Assembly (NCBI RefSeq): GCF_900114775.1
Contig: NZ_FOUE01000003.1
Location: 496,001-560,000, forward strand
DNA length: 64,000 nt
Source: Marinobacter zhejiangensis
GTDB taxonomy: Bacteria; Pseudomonadota; Gammaproteobacteria; Pseudomonadales; Oleiphilaceae
Direction of reading: 5' to 3'
The notes beneath the pieces are model-generated. The model made no database searches. It had not been told where the DNA came from and saw nothing but the letters and a program-made list of their open reading frames with translations. Below, piece by piece: positions 54,966 to 64,000 of this stretch (within the stretch, counting starts at the first letter, position 1; each line of letters begins with the position of its first letter). A program made the translations under genes and the position numbers.

Positions 54966-55955
54966 GTGAAAACGCCAATTCCAACAAATTTGATTCTTGG
55001 TTTCCTCGGGGTGGGTAAAACCACGGCTATCCTCGACTTACTGAAGCGCAAGCCTGAAACCGAGACCTGGGCCGTACTGGTTAACGAGTTTGGCGCGGTC
55101 GGTGTTGATGGCGCTGTCCTCGCGGAACGTGGCGCTGTGGTGAGGGAGGTCCCGGGAGGCTGTATGTGTTGCGTTGCCGGTCTGCCCATGCAAATTGGTC
55201 TGAACCGTCTGATTCACCAGGCAAAGCCCGACCGTCTGCTGATTGAACCGACCGGCCTGGGGCACCCGGCGCAGATCATTAGCACCTTAACAGACCAGCA
55301 CTATGCCGACGTCCTTCGGTTGGAGTCGGTGATCACCCTGGTGGATCCCCGGCGCCTGGAGGATTCACGGGTGCTCGAGCATCCCCAGTTCCTGGATCAG
55401 GTGTCTGTGGCCGATGTGCTTGTAGCCAACAAGCTGGACTTGTGCAGCGCGAAGGAGCTGGAACGGTTTCTCGGCTGGGCGGAAGGCGTGTCTCCAGACA
55501 AACGGATGATCGCGGCAACCAGCCAGGGGCAGCTTCAGCCGGAGTGGCTTGAAGGGGCTCACCGTGGAGAGAATACTGGCGTGTCGAGCTCGCATCATCT
55601 CGGGCATAACCATGGCTGGGCCGAGGATGCTGATGGCAGCGTGGGCGACGTTGGTGCCGATGGCTGGCGGGCGCTGTGTCACGAAGGGCTGGGGCATTTC
55701 AGTATGGGCTGGTTGATCGGCCGGAATTTTGTATTTGAGGAAGTGGATCTGTTGGCTTATGCCCGCGATTCCCAATTCCGGCGCTTCAAGGCTGTGGTCA
55801 GGACCGTGGGTGGGTGGCGCGTGATTAATGCGGTGGACGGCATTTGCTCGTCAGAGGAAACTGCTCCCAGGCAAGAATCCCGGCTCGAAGTGATTAGTGA
55901 GGCGCCATTGAGAGAGGACGTGCTGGACAGCCAGTTGCGACAGATACTGCGATAA
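54966..55955 (+). CDS. COG0523 (CobW/ZagA-type) GTPase, probable zinc chaperone
   Basis: This 329-residue G3E GTPase has a Walker A motif GFLGVGKT (12-19), the CxCC metal motif GGCMCCV (Cys66, Cys68, Cys69), Walker B-like LLIEPTGLGHP and NKLD (155-158). A short His cluster (His210, 211, 214, 216) lies in the linker, and a CobW_C-like C-terminal domain follows. COG0523 members deliver metal ions; those under Zur supply zinc to client enzymes during starvation. The Zur box upstream supports the zinc role over cobalamin (CobW) or nitrile hydratase roles. GTG start; it stands alone. Confidence 0.87.
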   Translation: MKTPIPTNLILGFLGVGKTTAILDLLKRKPETETWAVLVNEFGAVGVDGAVLAERGAVVREVPGGCMCCVAGLPMQIGLNRLIHQAKPDRLLIEPTGLGHPAQIISTLTDQHYADVLRLESVITLVDPRRLEDSRVLEHPQFLDQVSVADVLVANKLDLCSAKELERFLGWAEGVSPDKRMIAATSQGQLQPEWLEGAHRGENTGVSSSHHLGHNHGWAEDADGSVGDVGADGWRALCHEGLGHFSMGWLIGRNFVFEEVDLLAYARDSQFRRFKAVVRTVGGWRVINAVDGICSSEETAPRQESRLEVISEAPLREDVLDSQLRQILR

Positions 55956-55980
55956 CGAGCACTTTTGTACGGCCGGAAAT

Positions 55981-56186
55981 AAAAAAGACCAGCAAAGGGC
56001 TGGTCTCCAAGAAGGAAAGAACAATTAAAGTGCCTGAAAATCCAAATTCTTTTGTGGAAAGCTCGCCCATTTAGCGGCGGAGGGACTACTGACTCCTCCG
56101 CCATGGGGGATACTGCTTGAATCCACATGATCAGAATAGGGTGATCCGGCCTGCATGTCTGTTTGTGATCTGTGTGCCAGTGTTAC
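55981..56186 (-). ncRNA. Structured small RNA, copy A of a tandem pair
   Basis: This unit (~206 bases) is repeated at 56227-56433. Read on the minus strand it has a 5' part with a GATCA/TGATC hairpin, then a core closed by TGTGGA/TCCACA (56122-56127 with 56053-56058). Inside are AAGC/GCTT, CCCAT/ATGGG and an eight-pair GGCGGAGG/CCTCCGCC hairpin (56076-56083 with 56095-56102). A pyrimidine-rich stretch (TTCTTTCCTTCTT) follows, then a terminator stem GACCAGC/GCTGGTC with a TTTTTT tail. Only the minus strand has a T run after the stem, which sets the orientation. I know no matching RNA family. Confidence 0.65.
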
Positions 56187-56226
56187 CGATTGTTTGCTCA
56201 CTGCGGTAAAGCGTTTGGCGGGGCAA

Positions 56227-56433
56227 AAAAAAGCCAGCATGTCAGCTGGCTTTTGAAGAAGGAGAGAACAAACACTTGCCTGAAACTCTAAATCCTGGTG
56301 TGGAAAGCTCGCCCATTTAGCGGCGGAGGGACTACCCGGCTCCTCCGCCATGGGGGATACTGCTTGAATCCACACTGTCAGGATAGGGCTGTCCGGCTTG
56401 CATGTCTGTTTGTGATCGGTGTCCGGGTGTTAC
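56227..56433 (-). ncRNA. Structured small RNA, copy B of a tandem pair
   Basis: This second unit shares the whole layout of copy A. The closing stem is extended to GTGTGGA/TCCACAC, the GGCGGAGG/CCTCCGCC hairpin (56322-56329 with 56342-56349) is unchanged, and its loop is one base longer. The pyrimidine stretch TTCTCTCCTTCTT is kept, and the terminator is AAAAGCCAGC/GCTGGCTTTT with eight T residues on the minus strand. Compared with copy A, two terminator pairs are swapped on both arms, which keeps pairing. The 5' block GATCACAAACAGACATGCA is identical in both. It lies ~50 bases after the REC-GGDEF gene on the same strand; no clear promoter was seen. Confidence 0.65.
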
Positions 56434-56485
56434 TGTCTGTTTATTATCCAGTGAACAAATGTTGCTCAGTCGCTCTCAACCTCTC

Positions 56486-57475
56486 TCAGGCACTTTCACT
56501 GATCTGTGGCTGAACCTCGGTGAATCGCCGGGTTTCGTAGGCGTCGACAAGGCCTTGAACGGCGGTCCGCTCAATGTCCTGCACGGCAGGCGTGCCAAGC
56601 TCGGCATCCGCCTTGCAGAGCACCATGCCGGCTTCGACCGAAATGTATCCGGCGGTTGTCTTCAGCGCTTTATGGTTGATGCCATCAAAGATGCGCCGGA
56701 AGGTTGAGGCGCTGCAGTGTTCGCTGTTGCTGAAGTGGGCAATGATTGCGTACTGGTTGTCGCCAACCCGGCACAGCGAATCCATGGGGCGGATGAGGTG
56801 ACTCAGTCTGCGGGAGATGCCAACCGCTAACTCGCTCATGATCGCAGGGGTGTGCTTGCGCTTGAGGTCCTGCCAGTTTCGAATGCCGCAGAGTACGTAA
56901 GCTGAGGCTCCTCCGCGGGCTTCCGCCTGGCGCAGGCTTTTGCCGAGCTGTTCACGGGCGTAGCGGTTGTTGCAGAGCCCGGTTTCCAGGTCAATGATGT
57001 TGCTGGCTTCGAGTTCGCGGTTATTTTCCATGAGCAGTGAATTGGCACGAAGCAGGGTGTTTTGACGATCGGCAATCCGGTCGGCAGCAAAGACCCTTGG
57101 GATCAGCTGCTTGCTCATGTCCGACTTGTAGATGAAGTCATCAACACCGCGATCGAATGCTTCAGCGAGTGCCTCTACGCTTTCCTTGGCCGTGAGCAGG
57201 ATGATGTAGGTGTAATGATTGCCCTGCTCATCCTGTTGGCGTACCAGGTCGGTCAAATCCAGTCCGTCCATGTCCGGCATCAGCCAATCAGCAATAAGTA
57301 CACTGACAGCCCGCTGTTCCATCATTTGAAGTGCGGCGGGGGCATCGTTGGCCACCCGTACATCCCTGTATCCGGCAGTGCGGAGCGCTTTGCTCACAAT
57401 CATGCTGCTGAATTTGGCGTCGTCCACGACGAGAATCGGAAGGTCTAGATTTGGCATTTTTATAGTACTGCTCAC
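56486..57475 (-). CDS. Response regulator with a degenerate GGDEF domain
   Basis: This 329-residue protein has a receiver domain (residues ~12-130) with phospho-acceptor Asp63 in LIADWLMPDMDG and the acidic pair in VVDDAKF. A coiled linker leads to a GGDEF-fold domain (LETGLCNNRYAREQLGKSLRQAE). The signature GG(D/E)EF reads RVGDNQY, so diguanylate cyclase activity is unlikely. Degenerate domains of this kind can bind nucleotide or partner proteins. Start is GTG 57475 or ATG 57457; neither has a strong ribosome site. The tandem RNA units lie directly downstream. Confidence 0.85.
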   Translation of the reverse strand: MSSTIKMPNLDLPILVVDDAKFSSMIVSKALRTAGYRDVRVANDAPAALQMMEQRAVSVLIADWLMPDMDGLDLTDLVRQQDEQGNHYTYIILLTAKESVEALAEAFDRGVDDFIYKSDMSKQLIPRVFAADRIADRQNTLLRANSLLMENNRELEASNIIDLETGLCNNRYAREQLGKSLRQAEARGGASAYVLCGIRNWQDLKRKHTPAIMSELAVGISRRLSHLIRPMDSLCRVGDNQYAIIAHFSNSEHCSASTFRRIFDGINHKALKTTAGYISVEAGMVLCKADAELGTPAVQDIERTAVQGLVDAYETRRFTEVQPQISESA

Positions 57476-57715
57476 CAGTTTGTAGAAGGTAAACCCGCCA
57501 ATGTCAGATGCGGCGTCGGCCCCGTCTTGGTATGCTTGGCCCCCTCAACAAAGGGGCGCTTCCGGGAGCCCCTGAAAAGATCTGACAGGGGGTTGCAAAA
57601 AGAGCCATTATAGCTAATGGTTGCGACTGGTCTGTGGATTATTGTTAAACATGCGGATTGGGCGCCGGCGGAACGAGCGGTACGTGACGGCCTCCGCATT
57701 TTGGGAGTTTCCACC
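57476..57715. other. Divergent region before yajQ
   Basis: A 240-base gap between the response regulator and yajQ. An open frame of 33 codons precedes the yajQ ATG in frame but lacks a good ribosome site. TGACAG and CATTAT 17 bases apart (57580-57608 region) may be the yajQ promoter. Short GC-rich inverted repeats lie at 57540-57570. Nothing else is seen. Confidence 0.35.
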
Positions 57716-58198
57716 ATGCCTTCTTTTGACATTGTTTCTGAAATCGACATGCATGAAGTGACCAATGCCGTTGACCAGGCCAAACGGGAACTGGGCAACC
57801 GCTGGGACTTCAAGAATGTCGAAGCGGATATTGAACAGGATGATAAGGGTATTACCCTGAGTGCTGAGCAGGATTTCCAGCTGGAACAGCTCCAGGACAT
57901 CCTGCGTATGACCTTCGCCAAGCGCAACATCGACAGCCGCTCGCTGGCCGAAGACGGTGACAGCAAGGCGGGGAAACTGGTTAAGCAGCACTTCACCCTT
58001 CGCCAGGGCATCGAAACCGACATGGCCAAGAAGATCGTCAAGATGATCAAAGACGCCAAGCTCAAGGTGCAGGCCAGCATTCAGGGCGATAAGGTTCGGG
58101 TCACAGGCAAGAAGCGGGATGATCTGCAAACGGCCATCGCTTTGCTTAAGGAAGCGGATTTGGAGCTTCCGCTGCAGTACAACAATTTCCGCGATTGA
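57716..58198 (+). CDS. yajQ: YajQ-family cyclic-di-GMP-binding protein
   Basis: This 160-residue protein of the usual YajQ length starts [32 protein letters not shown] and contains the [18 protein letters not shown] segment. Xanthomonas and Pseudomonas relatives bind cyclic-di-GMP and alter transcription; an older role in nucleic-acid binding is also reported. ATG 57716 has GGGAG eight bases upstream. It overlaps the next gene by four bases. Confidence 0.95.
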   Translation: MPSFDIVSEIDMHEVTNAVDQAKRELGNRWDFKNVEADIEQDDKGITLSAEQDFQLEQLQDILRMTFAKRNIDSRSLAEDGDSKAGKLVKQHFTLRQGIETDMAKKIVKMIKDAKLKVQASIQGDKVRVTGKKRDDLQTAIALLKEADLELPLQYNNFRD

Positions 58199-59622
58199 TC
58201 GGGAGATCGACCATTCCAGGTAAAACTCGCCTGTCAGCTCTGCTGACTCTGTTTGAAGTCTATTCCCGCTGGCAGGTGAGGGCTCTGCTTTTTCTCGGGT
58301 TTTCGGCGGGCCTGCCGTTCTTGCTGGTGTTTTCCACCCTCAATGCCCGGTTGGCGGATGTGGGTGTCGAAACCGCCACCATCGGATTCTTCAGTTGGCT
58401 CGGGATTACCTATTCCATCAAGGTGTTTTGGGCGCCGGTTGTAGACCGGTTGAAGCTACCGCTGCTAGACCGCCTGCTAGGGAAGCGGCGGAGCTGGATG
58501 CTGCTTGCTCAGGCTGGCATTGCGACAGGGCTGTACCTGATGGCCCATGTGGATGCTGTGTCAGCACCTGAAACGATGGCGCTGTGTGGGTTGCTGGTGG
58601 CGTTCTCGTCTGCAACCCAGGATGTTGCGATCGATGCCTACCGGATTGAAATCGCAGACGAACGCCTACAAGCCGCGATGGCAGCCACCTACATCTTTGG
58701 CTACCGCTTGGCATTACTCGTTGCTGGGGCCGGAGCCTTGTACCTGGCTGAATTCTGGTCATGGCAGGTGGCGTACGAAATGATGGCGCTACTGGTTGCG
58801 GTGGGTGTTATTACGGTGCTCTGTGTCAGGGAGCCGAACGTAAACCACTTTTCAGCCGCCAGCGATATTGCCGAGCGGGTCGAGCGCGAGGCGATGAAAC
58901 GGAGCCATCTGCACCCTCGGCTGGCGCATTTCGCTGGGTGGTTTTCTGCGGCCGTGGCGGGGCCGTTTATGGATTTCTTCCGCCGTTATCACCGCTATGC
59001 CCTGATTATCCTGATAACAGTGGCGGTGTATCGCGTGTCTGATATTGCTATGGGGGTCATGGCAAACCCCTTCTATCTGGATTTTATGGGCTTTTCTAAA
59101 ACCGACGTAGCTAACGTGACCAAAGTATTTGGTTTCTTTATGACGATCGCGGGCTCGATGCTTGGTGGTGTGCTGGTCGTGAAGTACGGTATCCGGAAAA
59201 TTCTGCTGCTCGGGGCGTTTCTGACCGCCGCGACCAACCTGTTGTTTGTTCTTCTGGCCCAGTATCCACCCAGTACGACGACACTTGCCGTTGTCGTTAG
59301 CGCAGACAATCTGAGTGGCGGTGTTGCCAATGTGGCGCTGATTGCGTGGTTGTCCAGCATGACCAGTGCTTCGTTTACCGCGACTCAATACGCATTGTTC
59401 AGCTCATTGATGACGCTGCCAGGAAAGTTTCTGGGAGGCTTCTCTGGAATGGTGGTTGCCGGGTTTGGCTATGCGGAATTCTTCCTGGTAGCCGGTTTGA
59501 TGGGTGTTCCGGCAATCCTGCTGTCGATTTTCATGATTCGGCACGGGCGTGAGCTTGACGCTTTGGCACCTGAGAGCCGCAGTGAGCACAATGAAGAGGG
59601 GAAAGTGGCCGGGACTGTCTGA
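58195..59622 (+). CDS. ampG: AmpG-like muropeptide MFS transporter
   Basis: This 475-residue permease has 12 or more membrane segments and AmpG-family motifs: [48 protein letters not shown] and [24 protein letters not shown]. AmpG imports anhydromuropeptides for recycling, which feeds cell-wall-stress sensing. The TTG start overlaps the yajQ stop. A Bax-type peptidoglycan enzyme is also in the window but far away. Confidence 0.9.
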   Translation: MIGRSTIPGKTRLSALLTLFEVYSRWQVRALLFLGFSAGLPFLLVFSTLNARLADVGVETATIGFFSWLGITYSIKVFWAPVVDRLKLPLLDRLLGKRRSWMLLAQAGIATGLYLMAHVDAVSAPETMALCGLLVAFSSATQDVAIDAYRIEIADERLQAAMAATYIFGYRLALLVAGAGALYLAEFWSWQVAYEMMALLVAVGVITVLCVREPNVNHFSAASDIAERVEREAMKRSHLHPRLAHFAGWFSAAVAGPFMDFFRRYHRYALIILITVAVYRVSDIAMGVMANPFYLDFMGFSKTDVANVTKVFGFFMTIAGSMLGGVLVVKYGIRKILLLGAFLTAATNLLFVLLAQYPPSTTTLAVVVSADNLSGGVANVALIAWLSSMTSASFTATQYALFSSLMTLPGKFLGGFSGMVVAGFGYAEFFLVAGLMGVPAILLSIFMIRHGRELDALAPESRSEHNEEGKVAGTV

Positions 59623-59640
59623 AGTTGGTTGTGCTGCACT

Positions 59641-59949
59641 CTATGGCTGCCAACCAAAGCGAGCCATAGAGACCCTTCCATTAACGACCTCAACGCCTTC
59701 TTCTGAAAGCAGATCTACCTGACGCTTAAACGTGCTTGAGTCCTTGGGGAAGGCGATTTGCCCGTTGCTCCGAATGACTCGGAACCATGGCAGAGTATGG
59801 TCTTCCGGCAGCATTCCCAGTACTCGTCCAACAAATCGGGCCTGCCGGCCAAGCCCCGCCATGTCAGAAACCTGGCCATAACTTACAACCTTGCCGTGCG
59901 GGATAGCGGAGATGACTTGCCAGATTTTTTGTTCACGGGTGGGTTCCAT
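59641..59949 (-). CDS. Alkyltransferase-like protein (Atl)
   Basis: This 102-residue protein of the MGMT fold has the DNA-binding HGKVVSYGQVSDMAGLGRQARFVGRVL helix-turn-helix and PWFRVIRSNGQI. The active-site PCHR of true methyltransferases is PWFR: Cys is replaced by Trp. Such Atl proteins bind O6-alkylguanine and hand it to nucleotide excision repair. ATG 59949 follows a TTG. It is convergent with ampG. Confidence 0.93.
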   Translation of the reverse strand: MEPTREQKIWQVISAIPHGKVVSYGQVSDMAGLGRQARFVGRVLGMLPEDHTLPWFRVIRSNGQIAFPKDSSTFKRQVDLLSEEGVEVVNGRVSMARFGWQP

Positions 59950-60019
59950 CAAGCGTTGCTCCGTTGGGGGGTGAACCCGGCGCCAGTATGGCCGGGCTCA
60001 AATGAAGCGGAATCCCGAA

Positions 60020-60781
60020 TCAGAGACGCAGGGCGCCATCGACCTCAATCATGCGTCCGGACACATAATCGTTCTCAAAAATGAAGGCGGCTGCAGAAGC
60101 AATGTTCTCTGGCTGACCCATGCGCTTCAGGGGGATGCCAGCCGTCATCTTCTCCAGCGCTTCCGGCTTCATGGACGCCGTCATCTCAGTAGCGATAAAG
60201 CCTGGGGCGATACCCATGACCCGGATGCCGTAACGTGCCAGCTCCTTTGCCCAGACCGGAACCATTGCCGCAACGCCCGCCTTGGCGGAGGAGTAGTTGC
60301 TCTGGCCCATATTACCGGCGCGGGAGATGGATGAAATGTTGATGATCACGCCCTCGTTGCCGTTTTGGATCATCTGGGTGGCGGCTTCCCGACCGCACAG
60401 GAACACGCCGGTCAGATTGACATCGATCACCGCCTGCCACTCGGCAAGACTCATGCGTTTGATGATTTCCCCATCTTTGGCTTTGATCATCAGTCCGTCC
60501 CGGAGGATGCCGGCGTTATTGATCAGTCCGTTGAGCTGACCGAAATCCGCGCTGATGGCGGCAAAGGTCTTCTCAACGTCTTCTTCCCTGGCCACATTGC
60601 ACACATAGGCTTTCGCTTCACCACCGGCTTTTTCGCAAGCGGCAACGGCCTCGTCCAGTTTTTCTGGCACCAGGTCGATCAGCGCCAGTCGGGCGCCTTT
60701 GGCGGCGAGGTACTCGGCCATAGAGCGGCCCAGGCCCTGGCCACCGCCGGTAATTGCAATTACGGAATCTTGAAGTTTCAT
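60020..60781 (-). CDS. SDR-family 3-oxoacyl-ACP reductase-like protein
   Basis: This 253-residue classical short-chain dehydrogenase has TGGGQGLGRSMAEYL (cofactor loop), NNAG, ISSISRAGNMGQSNYSSAKAG (catalytic Ser, Tyr, Lys) and MIEVDGALRL at the C terminus, all FabG-like. It stands alone, away from a fab cluster, so a role in polyhydroxyalkanoate or other acyl metabolism is as likely as fatty-acid synthesis. ATG 60781 has AGGG upstream; the longer frame is not supported. Confidence 0.88.
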   Translation of the reverse strand: MKLQDSVIAITGGGQGLGRSMAEYLAAKGARLALIDLVPEKLDEAVAACEKAGGEAKAYVCNVAREEDVEKTFAAISADFGQLNGLINNAGILRDGLMIKAKDGEIIKRMSLAEWQAVIDVNLTGVFLCGREAATQMIQNGNEGVIINISSISRAGNMGQSNYSSAKAGVAAMVPVWAKELARYGIRVMGIAPGFIATEMTASMKPEALEKMTAGIPLKRMGQPENIASAAAFIFENDYVSGRMIEVDGALRL

Positions 60782-60935
60782 ATTTTGCCCTAACTGTTGG
60801 GGTAAGGGAGCCAGGGAGCGTTCATCACCAACCGGTTTGAAAGGTGCGCGAATCCAATTTGGCTCCCGGTGGAATGAGGTGTCGGGCGAGTATATCAGAC
60901 CCGGCATTGACAACGACTAGACCAAAGGTCACCGA

Positions 60936-61430
60936 ATGGGCATCTTCCTGCTGTTGTTTATCGTCATGCCGATTGTTGAAATGGCGATCCTGATCAAAGT
61001 AGGCACCATCATTGGAGCTCTCAATACCATTGGCCTGGTGCTACTGACGGCGGTCATTGGAGCTGCGCTGCTCAAGCAGCAGGGCCTGGCGACCTTGCTC
61101 AGGGCAAACCAGCGGCTTAACAGTGGCGAGTTGCCGGCGCGGGAGGTAGCGGAAGGACTGATCCTGGCGGTTGGCGGGGCGCTGCTGTTGACGCCAGGGT
61201 TTGTGACCGACACCGTGGGTTTCCTGTGCCTGCTGCCGGGAACTCGACACTGGTTGGCCGGCCAGGCCTTGAAGAAGATGGTGGTCAGCGGCCAGGCGCA
61301 GAGCTTTCAGTTCACCATGCGGAGCGGGCACTTCCAGCAAGGCCCGGGTTCTCGTCGTGGTGACGACATCATCGAAGGTGAGTTCGAGGATGAGACGGAC
61401 CGCAGCCGCGGCCGTATCGAAAAAGACTAA
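60936..61430 (+). CDS. fxsA: FxsA family membrane protein
   Basis: This 164-residue protein has the FxsA core: IFLLLFIVMPIVEMAILIKVGTIIGALNTIGLVLLTAVIGAALLKQQG, then LPAREVAEGLILAVGGALLLTPGFVTDTVGFLCLLPGTR. Three membrane segments are followed by a charged tail. E. coli FxsA, when overproduced, relieves phage T7 exclusion by F plasmid. It lies directly upstream of groES as is common. Confidence 0.93.
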   Translation: MGIFLLLFIVMPIVEMAILIKVGTIIGALNTIGLVLLTAVIGAALLKQQGLATLLRANQRLNSGELPAREVAEGLILAVGGALLLTPGFVTDTVGFLCLLPGTRHWLAGQALKKMVVSGQAQSFQFTMRSGHFQQGPGSRRGDDIIEGEFEDETDRSRGRIEKD

Positions 61431-61448
61431 ATTTTTTTGGGGGCAGGC

Positions 61449-61476
61449 ATTGAAAACGAAACGCCGACCCCCAGAT
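61449..61476 (+). promoter_or_regulatory. Heat-shock (sigma-32) promoter of groESL
   Basis: ATTGAAA (61449-61455) and CCCCAGAT (61469-61476) with a 13-base spacer agree well with the sigma-32 consensus CTTGAAA...CCCCATNT. It lies ~120 bases before the groES ATG; no CIRCE repeat is present. Confidence 0.65.
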
Positions 61477-61594
61477 ACAACCCACTACTTTGCCGTGGCT
61501 GGAAGAACCGCCCTTAAAACAGCGATTTAATCCGCCCGGTTTTTAACGCAAGTGTCATTGCCAAAGACAACCTGACTATTGGAGATACCGAGCA

Positions 61595-61882
61595 ATGAAA
61601 ATTCGTCCGCTACACGATCGTGTTGTCGTGCGCCGTAAGGAAGAAGAAGAGAAGTCTGCTGGTGGCATCGTTCTGCCGGGTAATGCCAAAGAGAAGCCTT
61701 CCCAGGGCGAGGTAATCGCAGTGGGTAACGGCCGCGTTCTCGACAATGGCGAAACCCGTCCGCTGGCCGTTCAGGTCGGTGACACCGTTGTTTTCGGTCA
61801 GTATGCCGGTAACACCGTAAAGGTTGACGGCGAAGACCTGCTCATTATGAGCGAAAGCGACATCTTCGGCGTTCTTGAGTGA
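61595..61882 (+). CDS. groES: Co-chaperonin GroES
   Basis: This 95-residue GroES has [39 protein letters not shown] with the mobile loop, and the C-terminal [26 protein letters not shown]. It caps GroEL. GGAGAT precedes the ATG. groEL follows after 69 bases. Confidence 0.98.
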   Translation: MKIRPLHDRVVVRRKEEEEKSAGGIVLPGNAKEKPSQGEVIAVGNGRVLDNGETRPLAVQVGDTVVFGQYAGNTVKVDGEDLLIMSESDIFGVLE

Positions 61883-61945
61883 TCGGACCGAATCGAATCC
61901 AAGACTCGATTGAACCAACATCTAGAGTTTAGCGAACAGGAATAG

Positions 61946-63604
<1,659 letters not shown>

Positions 63605-63653
63605 GCCAGTCCGTGGCATAAAGCCCACTATTGAGTGGGCTACCCGCTACACC

Positions 63654-63684
63654 AAAAACCCCGCAGTTTCTGCGGGGTTTTTTT
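63654..63684 (+). terminator. groESL terminator
   Basis: AAACCCCGCAG and CTGCGGGGTTT pair around a short loop and are followed by T residues, ~50 bases after groEL. A second small hairpin (AGCCCACT/AGTGGGCT) precedes it at 63622-63641. Confidence 0.95.
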
Positions 63685-63748
63685 ATGTGTTTCGCCATGG
63701 ACTTACCGCCTGTGTTTGTTAGACTCGGGTGCCACTTGATCTGTCTAA

Positions 63749-64000
63749 ATGAACCCTATGACTCAAACCAGCCAGCGATCGTTCCTGCGTCCGGGAAAAC
63801 TAGTCCTGATCTTTGTTCTTGGCGCCATCGCGTACTTGGCGGCGCTGGTGGTATGGGTGCCGGCGGGCTGGCTTTGGCAGCAGGCAGCAGGTCATGTCCG
63901 TTTACCGCCTCAGGTTCGGGTCCAGGCCGTTTCCGGTACTCTCTGGGAGGGCGCTGCCTTGCTAAAGTTGCAAGGGCGGGACGTTCGTGCGCAATGGCAC
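63749..64000 (+). CDS. gspN: Type II secretion protein N (GspN), 5' part
   Basis: The first 84 codons are present. An N-terminal membrane segment (LVLIFVLGAIAYLAALVVWVPAGWL) is followed by RVQAVSGTLWEGAALLKLQG, the GTLW-G motif of GspN. GspN is a bitopic inner-membrane component of some type II secretion systems. The start is ATG 63749 or 63758. The gene runs off the end of the window. Confidence 0.75.
   Translation, partial: MNPMTQTSQRSFLRPGKLVLIFVLGAIAYLAALVVWVPAGWLWQQAAGHVRLPPQVRVQAVSGTLWEGAALLKLQGRDVRAQWH

Noticed and set aside
56030-56320. Two 14-codon plus-strand frames (56030-56074 from GTG, 56276-56320 from TTG), both ending ...VESSPI, preceded by AGGA-type sites
   Set aside because: Starts are weak and 11-13 bases from the purine stretch. 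All differences between the copies are in non-silent positions, and the identity continues past the stop codon into stems, which fits RNA structure better than a peptide. Transcription from the plus strand would revive the idea.
56025-56375. Minus-strand frame of 116 codons crossing both repeats, and a similar one starting in copy A
   Set aside because: The one-base difference in the hairpin loop shifts the frame between copies, so the encoded sequence is not conserved while the stems are.

Overview
The window reads as chromosomal DNA of a motile, piliated gammaproteobacterium. Gene content and order (pilA next to pilBCD-coaE, MvaT instead of H-NS, RfaH, YfaZ, YajQ, FxsA-groESL, two flagellins with flaG-fliD-fliS) suggest Marinobacter or a close marine relative. 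This is inferred from protein families only; no database search was possible.

Layout. (1) 1-13 kb, minus strand: a Bax-type glucosaminidase, an unrecognised lipoprotein, a YfaZ porin-like protein, yacG behind a hybrid sensor kinase, then trmO, an outer-membrane-type protein, coaE and pilD-pilC-pilB. (2) 13-16.5 kb, plus strand: the major pilin gene pilA with a sigma-54 promoter, followed by an O-antigen-ligase-family membrane protein where pilin O-oligosaccharyltransferases (TfpO/PilO) usually sit, and a serine hydrolase. (3) 16.8-42.6 kb, plus strand: a surface-polysaccharide locus. It starts with wzi, a six-SLBB Wza-like protein, a Wzz-like protein and rfaH. A strong-looking promoter and a perfect 12-base ops element follow, then about 20 kb of genes for three nucleotide sugars (a dTDP-3-amino-3,6-dideoxyhexose; UDP-2,3-diacetamido-2,3-dideoxy-mannuronate through WbpA/B/E/D/I; and UDP-FucNAc or UDP-QuiNAc through WbpM plus a reductase), two glycosyltransferases, one initiating transferase, Wzx, Wzy and an O-acyltransferase. 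A terminator and the silencer gene mvaT close it. (4) 43.6-46 kb: a secreted protein of unknown function and sbcB. (5) 46-53.4 kb: a flagellar filament locus with two divergent flagellins. One flagellin and a TPR/methyltransferase-like gene have sigma-54-type promoters; the other flagellin and fliDS have sigma-28-type promoters. (6) 53.5-64 kb: argG, a COG0523 GTPase under an apparent Zur box, a tandem pair of structured RNA genes, a REC plus degenerate-GGDEF protein, yajQ, an AmpG-like transporter, an alkyltransferase-like protein, an SDR reductase, fxsA, groES-groEL and the start of gspN.

The most unusual element is the tandem repeat at 55981-56433. It holds two ~206-base units on the minus strand, each with a conserved multi-stem core, a pyrimidine-rich linker and a Rho-independent terminator whose stems differ by compensating changes. 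I do not recognise this RNA family. Other points of interest are a locus-encoded RfaH beside its ops site, a ten-G tract in the presumed pilin glycosyl ligase, the Zur-type operator over the GTPase promoter, and the sigma-54/sigma-28 split between the two flagellins.

How the parts may work together: the 20-kb operon has one initiating transferase, two glycosyltransferases and three sugar pathways, which fits a trisaccharide repeat. Wzx/Wzy/Wzz would flip, polymerise and measure it, and Wza/Wzi would take it to the surface. The ligase-like gene beside pilA could place the same unit on pilin, as in Pseudomonas strains with TfpO. That link is inference.
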